NCBI RefSeq assembly: GCF_017086405.1
Contig: NZ_CP070973.1
Span: 5,736,739 to 5,800,738, forward strand
Length of the DNA stretch: 64,000 bases
Source: Mycobacterium gordonae
Lineage (GTDB): Bacteria; Actinomycetota; Actinomycetes; Mycobacteriales; Mycobacteriaceae
Direction of reading: 5' to 3'
The position numbers and the translations under genes are program-made. Below, piece by piece: positions 59,728 to 64,000 of the stretch. Under the pieces are notes generated by a model. The model saw nothing but the letters and a program-made list of their open reading frames with translations, made no database searches and was not told the DNA's origin. Numbering within the stretch: position 1 is the stretch's first letter; each line of letters begins with the position of its first letter.

Positions 59728-60012
59728 ATGACCATCAATTACCAGTTCGGCGACGTCGACGCCCACGGTGCGTTGATCCGCGCCCAGGCCGCCAACCTGG
59801 AGGCCGAGCACCAGGCCATCGTTCGCGATGTGCTGGCTGCCGGTGACTTCTGGGGCGGCGCCGGTTCGGTGGCTTGCCAGGAGTTCATCGCCCAGTTGGG
59901 CCGCAACTTCCAGGTGATCTACGAGCAGGCCAACTCTCACGGCCAGAAGGTCCAGAGCGCCGGCAACAACATGGCGCAGACCGACAGCGCCGTCGGGTCC
60001 AGCTGGGCCTGA
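59728..60012 (+). CDS. esxN: EsxN-like WXG100 protein (Mtb9.9 family)
   Basis: 94 residues: MTINYQFGDVDAHGALIRAQ, DFWGGAGSVACQEFIAQLGR (WxG turn), NFQVIYEQANSHGQKVQSAG and TDSAVGSSWA at the end. It belongs to the EsxI/L/N/O/V (Mtb9.9) group. It lies 35 bp after esxM with an AGGAGG-type ribosome site. It should form the heterodimer partner of the upstream EsxM-like protein. The transcript is closed by the hairpin at 60031. Confidence 0.95.
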   Translation: MTINYQFGDVDAHGALIRAQAANLEAEHQAIVRDVLAAGDFWGGAGSVACQEFIAQLGRNFQVIYEQANSHGQKVQSAGNNMAQTDSAVGSSWA

Positions 60013-60030
60013 TAACCGCTTGATCGACGG

Positions 60031-60070
60031 CGTGGCCGCACACCATCAGGTGTGCGGCCACGCCTCTTTT
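60031..60070 (+). terminator. Rho-independent terminator after the esx pair
   Basis: Perfect 14-bp arms CGTGGCCGCACACC and GGTGTGCGGCCACG around a 4-nt loop (ATCA), followed by CCTCTTTT. It begins 18 bp after the esxN stop. Confidence 0.9.
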
Positions 60071-60513
60071 CGTTACCTGCCCGTCCTGGGCGATATTTGC
60101 CAGCGGGTCTGTTGCGGTCTTCGGTCACGACCGGGACCGCCACGGCGCGGGCACGCCGACCGCATGTCACCACAGGGCTGATCGGCCGGCCGGCACCCGC
60201 GTCCAGCCGCGTACGAATGCAATGGACACCACCTCTCCAACCGACACGCCGGCGGGGCCCACCGACCGGTCAAGCAAGTCGGCGAAGCTGTTGCCGCCGC
60301 CAGCCGGTCATTACGTCTGCTGTGCCGCCGCTGTTGCTAACTGACTTGTGCTACCGCACTTTTGGTGCTGGTCATGCCCTCCTGCGGGGAGGTGGCGGGA
60401 CATGGCCGACCCGCATACGATCGACACCCGAGGACAGCGGACTGGTTCACGGACATTTGAGAAATCTATGAAGACAGTGACAACCATATTTGTGGTTGAA
60501 AGAATGGTCCAAT
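60071..60513. promoter_or_regulatory. Intergenic region upstream of trcR
   Basis: 443 bp without a gene. The last 60 bp before the trcR start are AT-rich and contain the inverted repeat CAACCA-N6-TGGTTG (60481-60498), possibly the autoregulatory site of the response regulator. The rest shows nothing clear. Confidence 0.55.
60481..60498. promoter_or_regulatory. Candidate TrcR-binding inverted repeat
   Basis: CAACCA and TGGTTG arms flank TATTTG, 16 bp before the probable trcR start. Autoregulation through an AT-rich site is known for TrcR of M. tuberculosis. Only one copy is seen here. Confidence 0.4.
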
Positions 60514-61287
60514 ATGACCGCAATGCAGGGATATGCGCGTAGCCAACGTCCACGGCAAGCAATCCTGGGCCAGCTGCCCCGGATCAACCGGGCTGACGGT
60601 TCACCGATTCGCGTGTTGCTGGTCGACGACGAACCGGCCCTGACCAACCTGGTCAAGATGGCGTTGCACTACGAGGGCTGGGACGTCGAAACCGCCCACA
60701 ACGGGCGCGAGGCCATCGCTAAGTTCGACAGGATCAACCCCGACGTGCTGGTGCTGGACATCATGCTGCCCGACGTGGACGGTTTGCAGATCCTGCAGCG
60801 GGTCCGGGAGTCCGAAACGTACACCCCCACCCTGTTCCTCACTGCCCGCGACTCGGTGATGGACCGGGTGACCGGCCTTACCGCCGGCGCGGACGACTAC
60901 ATGACCAAGCCGTTCAGCCTCGAAGAGTTGGTCGCTCGGCTGCGCGGTCTCCTGCGCCGGTCCAGCCACCTGGCCCCACCGGCCGACGAATCCCTCAAGG
61001 TCGGCGACCTCAAACTGGACGCCGCCAGCCGGGAGGTCACCCGCGGCGGCACCCCGATGTCGCTGTCGTCGACCGAGTTCGAACTGCTCCGGTTCCTGAT
61101 GCGCAATCCGCGACGCGCACTGAGCCGCACCGAAATCCTTGACCGAGTGTGGAACTACGACTTCGCCGGCCGCACCAGCATCGTCGACCTGTACATTTCG
61201 TACCTGAGGAAGAAGATCGACGCCGACCGCGAGCCGATGATCCACACCGTCCGTGGCATTGGGTACATGCTCCGACCACCGGAATGA
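60514..61287 (+). CDS. trcR: OmpR/PhoB-type response regulator TrcR
   Basis: 257 residues from ATG 60514 (MTAMQGYARSQRPRQAILGQ); TTG 60490 would add 8 residues. The receiver domain has VLLVDDEPALTNLVKMALHY, the phospho-acceptor in VLVLDIMLPDVDG and the Lys in MTKPFSLEEL. The C-terminal winged helix is STEFELLRFLMRNPRRALSR, TEILDRVWNY, ISYLRKKIDADREPMIHTVR. It follows TrcR (Rv1033c) closely throughout, including the N-terminal extension. Partner kinase downstream. Confidence 0.93.
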   Translation: MTAMQGYARSQRPRQAILGQLPRINRADGSPIRVLLVDDEPALTNLVKMALHYEGWDVETAHNGREAIAKFDRINPDVLVLDIMLPDVDGLQILQRVRESETYTPTLFLTARDSVMDRVTGLTAGADDYMTKPFSLEELVARLRGLLRRSSHLAPPADESLKVGDLKLDAASREVTRGGTPMSLSSTEFELLRFLMRNPRRALSRTEILDRVWNYDFAGRTSIVDLYISYLRKKIDADREPMIHTVRGIGYMLRPPE

Positions 61288-61294
61288 GCTTGGT

Positions 61295-62827
61295 ATGACG
61301 GGGGACCGCCAGATTCCGCGATGGCTCCCCCGTTCCCTTCGCCGCCAGCTGCTGCTGGGCGTGCTGACGGTTGTGACGCTCGTGTTGGTGGCCGTCGGCG
61401 CCGTCTCGGTGCTGACCTTGCGGGGCTATGTCACCGCGATGAACGACGCCGAAGTGGCCGAATCGATGCACGCGTTCACGCACGCCTACGCCAGATACCG
61501 TAACGGCGAACACACCTCGATCCACCGTGGCATCCCGCCGGTCAACCAGGCCCTGTTGGAATTCACCGGCCAGACGCCGGGAAACCTGATCGCGGTGGTC
61601 CGCGACGGCAAAGTTGTTGCCTCGGCGGTCTTTTCGGAAGACGAACCCCGACCCGCACCACCGGACGTCGTCCGCGCCATCGAGGCACAGTCGTGGGGTG
61701 AAGGGCCGTCGCGGATCGAGAACCTGGGCAGTCTGGGCCCGCATCAAATCGACAGCCGCACCGTAGGATCCGACCGCCTGGTGGTGGGGGTCTCGCTGAG
61801 CCTGGCCGACCAGATCATCGCCCGCAAGCAACTCACCACCACGCTGCTGGTGGCCACGGCACTGGTGGTGACGGCGGTGCTCACCACCTGGGTGGTGGGT
61901 TACGCCTTGCGCCCGCTGAGCCGGGTCGCCGCGACGGCCGCCGAGGTCGCCGCCATGCCGCTGGCCGACGAAGACCACAAGATCAGCGTGCGCGTCCGGC
62001 GGGAAGACACCGACCCCGACAACGAGGTGGGAATCGTCGGGCACACGCTCAACAGATTGCTCGACAACGTAGACAGCGCGCTGGCGCACCGCGTCGAATC
62101 CGATATGCGCATGCGGCAATTCATCACCGACGCCAGTCACGAACTGCGTACTCCGTTGGCGGCCATCCAGGGCTACGCCGAGTTGACTCGTCAGGACAGC
62201 TCGGCCTTGCCGCCCACCACCGAATACGCACTGGCGCGTATCGAGTCCGAGGGGCGGCGAATGGCATCGCTGGTCGACGAGTTGCTGCTGCTGTCCCGCC
62301 TCGGCGAAGGTCAGGATCTGCAGTCCGAAGAACTGGACTTCACCAATCTGGTGATCAACGCCGTCAATGACGCGGCGGTCGCGGCACCGTCGCACCATTG
62401 GGTCAAGAAATTGCCGGAGCAACCGGTGTGGGTCACCGGAGACCACGCGCGGCTCCATCAGGCCGTCAGCAACCTGCTCACCAACGCCTGGGTACACACT
62501 CCCCCCGACGTCACCGTCACCACGGGCATCACCTGCCAGTACTCCCCTAGCCCCGATGGACCGGCCGCGCCATACGTCGAACTGACCGTCACCGACGACG
62601 GACCCGACATCGACCCTGATGTGCTGCCCCGATTGTTCGAACGGTTCGTGCGTGCCGACAAGGCGCGCTCCAACGGTGCGGGCCACGGACTGGGTCTAGC
62701 GATCGTCAATTCGATCGTCAAGGCGCACGAGGGCACGGTGTGCGCGGAATCGGCAAACGGCGAAACGGTGTTTCGCGTGCGCATCCCCATGATCACCCGG
62801 CCACGCGCGAAAACCTCCGAGCGCTAA
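61295..62827 (+). CDS. trcS: Sensor histidine kinase TrcS
   Basis: 510 residues from MTGDRQIPRWLPRSLRRQLL (61295). Two membrane helices (LLGVLTVVTLVLVAVGAVSV and TTLLVATALVVTAVLTTWVV) frame an extracytoplasmic sensor domain. A HAMP linker, the H box DASHELRTPLAAIQGYAELT, N box LTNAWVHTP, G1 DDGPDIDPD and G2 HGLGLAIVNSIVKAHEG follow. The partner TrcR is 7 bp upstream. The stimulus is unknown. Confidence 0.93.
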   Translation: MTGDRQIPRWLPRSLRRQLLLGVLTVVTLVLVAVGAVSVLTLRGYVTAMNDAEVAESMHAFTHAYARYRNGEHTSIHRGIPPVNQALLEFTGQTPGNLIAVVRDGKVVASAVFSEDEPRPAPPDVVRAIEAQSWGEGPSRIENLGSLGPHQIDSRTVGSDRLVVGVSLSLADQIIARKQLTTTLLVATALVVTAVLTTWVVGYALRPLSRVAATAAEVAAMPLADEDHKISVRVRREDTDPDNEVGIVGHTLNRLLDNVDSALAHRVESDMRMRQFITDASHELRTPLAAIQGYAELTRQDSSALPPTTEYALARIESEGRRMASLVDELLLLSRLGEGQDLQSEELDFTNLVINAVNDAAVAAPSHHWVKKLPEQPVWVTGDHARLHQAVSNLLTNAWVHTPPDVTVTTGITCQYSPSPDGPAAPYVELTVTDDGPDIDPDVLPRLFERFVRADKARSNGAGHGLGLAIVNSIVKAHEGTVCAESANGETVFRVRIPMITRPRAKTSER

Positions 62828-62959
62828 CCAGTCAGCGACTCGGCCTCCTTCAATGGGTCGCAACGACAAGCCTTTACGCATCTATTGGCCGATCCTGGTC
62901 GGCCGCCTTGGGCAGATCGCCTTCTCCGTGACCGTCACCACATGGCCCGTTGCGGAACT

Positions 62960-62976
62960 GTAAAGAATCCGTAAAG
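62960..62976. promoter_or_regulatory. Direct repeat GTAAAG, 11-bp spacing, in the kdp promoter region
   Basis: GTAAAG occurs at 62960-62965 and 62971-62976, giving 11-bp periodicity typical of OmpR-family binding sites. The repeat lies 133 bp downstream of the trcS stop and about 150 bp upstream of the small ORF that begins the kdp unit. It could be a KdpE or TrcR site. Confidence 0.45.
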
Positions 62977-63122
62977 GCGGGCCGCCATGACGTTAGGAAA
63001 GTGTCAACCAAAGGCCCTGGATGTGGGGCTGCAATTAGCGTCAGGCTGGCCTTGCCTCCGAGTGCTCCCTGGAGCCGACTCGACGAGGCAGATTCGAACG
63101 CGGGGCCGCGCCGAACGGAGAC

Positions 63123-63209
63123 ATGATGGGTGTGCTGGCATTTACCGTGCTCACGCTGGCGGTATTCGCCGTACTGGGCATGGTGCAGAAGTTGGTCGAG
63201 CGGTTGTGA
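63123..63209 (+). CDS. 28-codon membrane microprotein upstream of kdpF
   Basis: The frame encodes MMGVLAFTVLTLAVFAVLGM VQKLVERL (split for length), one membrane helix with a basic end. The stop overlaps the GTG start of kdpF (GTGA), implying coupled translation. A GGAG-type ribosome site lies just upstream (ACGGAGAC). It looks like a small Kdp-associated membrane peptide and is too short for standard gene calling. Confidence 0.7.
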   Translation: MMGVLAFTVLTLAVFAVLGMVQKLVERL

Positions 63210-63295
63210 ACTACCAGAACATCGTCGGCCTGTTGCTGGCCGGCATCCTTGCTGTGTTTGTGGTATGCGCGCTGCTGTTTCCGGAGCGGTTCTAA
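63206..63295 (+). CDS. kdpF: KdpF, small subunit of the high-affinity K+ ATPase
   Basis: 29 residues from GTG: VNYQNIVGLLLAGILAVFVV CALLFPERF (split). The NIVGL start and LLFPERF end match KdpF of mycobacteria. KdpF is a single-helix stabilising subunit of the KdpFABC complex. The stop overlaps the kdpA start by 1 bp (TAATG). Confidence 0.9.
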   Translation: MNYQNIVGLLLAGILAVFVVCALLFPERF

Positions 63296-64000
63296 TGAGC
63301 ACAACAACAGCGGGAATCGTCTTCCTCGCCTTTCTCGTCGCGGCGCTGGCGCTGGTGCACGTGCCGTTGGGGGACTACATGTACCGGGTCTACTCCGCGG
63401 AGAAGGACTCACGGGCCGAGTCGCTGATCTACCGACTGATCGGCGTCGACGCCCGCTCGCAGCAGACGTGGGGCGCCTACACGCGCAGCGTATTGGCGTT
63501 TTCCGCGGTCAGCATCCTGTTCCTGTTCGCTCTGCAGCTTGTGCAGGGCGGCTTGCCCTTACACCTGCACGACCCGGCCACCAAAATGACGCCGGGGCTG
63601 GCGTGGAACACCGCGGTCAGCTTCGTCACCAACACCAACTGGCAGGCCTACTCCGGCGAATCGACGCAGGGCCACCTGGTTCAACTGGCCGGCCTGACAG
63701 TTCAGAACTTCGTCTCGGCGGCCGTGGGCATGGCCGTGGCAGTCGCGCTGGTGCGCGGATTTGCGCGTAAGCGCACCGGCGAGCTGGGCAACTTCTGGGT
63801 GGATCTGGTGCGCGGAACGGTGCGCATTCTGCTCCCCATCGCCGTCGTCGGTGCCATCGTGCTCATCGCGGGTGGGGCGATCCAGAATTTCCACCTGCAC
63901 GACCAGGTCGTCACCACCCTGGCCGGTGCCCAGCAGACGATCACCGGCGGTCCGGTGGCCAGCCAGGAAGTCATCAAAGAGCTGGGCACCAACGGCGGCG
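63295..64000 (+). CDS. kdpA: KdpA, K+-transporting ATPase channel subunit, cut by window edge
   Basis: The first 235 codons of KdpA. It begins MSTTTAGIVFLAFLVAALAL and continues HVPLGDYMYRVYSAEKDSRA. The first K+-selectivity region is SFVTNTNWQAYSGE. KdpA is a SKT-type channel-like subunit that binds K+ with high affinity; KdpB and KdpC should follow outside the window. The frame is open to the window end. Confidence 0.93.
   Translation, partial: MSTTTAGIVFLAFLVAALALVHVPLGDYMYRVYSAEKDSRAESLIYRLIGVDARSQQTWGAYTRSVLAFSAVSILFLFALQLVQGGLPLHLHDPATKMTPGLAWNTAVSFVTNTNWQAYSGESTQGHLVQLAGLTVQNFVSAAVGMAVAVALVRGFARKRTGELGNFWVDLVRGTVRILLPIAVVGAIVLIAGGAIQNFHLHDQVVTTLAGAQQTITGGPVASQEVIKELGTNGG

Noticed and set aside
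62828..63122. c-di-AMP (ydaO-type) riboswitch before kdpF
   Set aside because: I looked for the conserved core in the leader and could not see it. Only a GTAAAG direct repeat is visible.
1..64000. CRISPR arrays and rRNA genes
   Set aside because: No regularly spaced direct repeats and no rRNA-like sequence were noticed.

Overview
The window is GC-rich mycobacterial DNA and most resembles a slow-growing Mycobacterium outside the tuberculosis complex. The indicators are a complete yrbE-mce operon, PE/PPE genes followed by an EsxM/EsxN-type pair, a TrcRS-type two-component system beside kdpFA, F420-dependent enzyme families, and an lpqS-cysK2-MFS copper locus laid out as in M. tuberculosis Rv0847-Rv0849. 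There is no rRNA and no CRISPR array.

Layout. 0-14 kb: an acyl-CoA synthetase cut by the left edge, a YVTN beta-propeller, an ArsR regulator divergent from a CtpD-type metal ATPase, DUF427 and DUF6295 genes, a broken dienelactone hydrolase gene, a Ddn-type protein, a phytase-like lipoprotein, MmpS-like proteins, and a sulfotransferase/DUF1214 operon divergent from an F420 oxidoreductase with a MarR gene. 14-25.5 kb: a three-unit Phd-like antitoxin-fold gene, an eight-gene yrbEAB-mceABCDEF operon and a TetR regulator, linked by four copies of one palindrome. 25.6-31.8 kb: a decayed IS3 copy, then two LpqS-like genes, cysK2, an MFS transporter and a PPE gene with two RicR boxes. 31.8-41.8 kb: a six-gene MoxR/DUF58/VWA operon and several lipoproteins, one of them frameshifted.

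42.0-56.8 kb: an integrated phage-satellite-like element bounded by a 46-bp direct repeat that is the 3' part of a tRNA-Leu(TAA) gene. The replication/regulation side (tyrosine integrase, excisionase-like, DUF2742, P4-type primase, a WhiB-like protein, small coupled ORFs) resembles phiRv1/phiRv2 of M. tuberculosis, but I see no capsid or portal gene. The left arm is a plus-strand cargo operon with a NADAR protein and a two-gene membrane protein/HEPN cassette, which is the best candidate here for an undescribed phage-defence or conflict system.

57-64 kb: a PE-PPE-esxM-esxN secretion-substrate operon closed by a strong terminator, trcR-trcS, then a 28-codon membrane microprotein, kdpF and kdpA (cut by the right edge), with overlapping starts and stops.

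The main regulatory reading is that several regulators can be paired with their sites from sequence alone: MarR (two sites), TetR/mce (four sites), RicR (two boxes; the regulator is outside the window) and an element HTH protein (three AGCGCGCT repeats).
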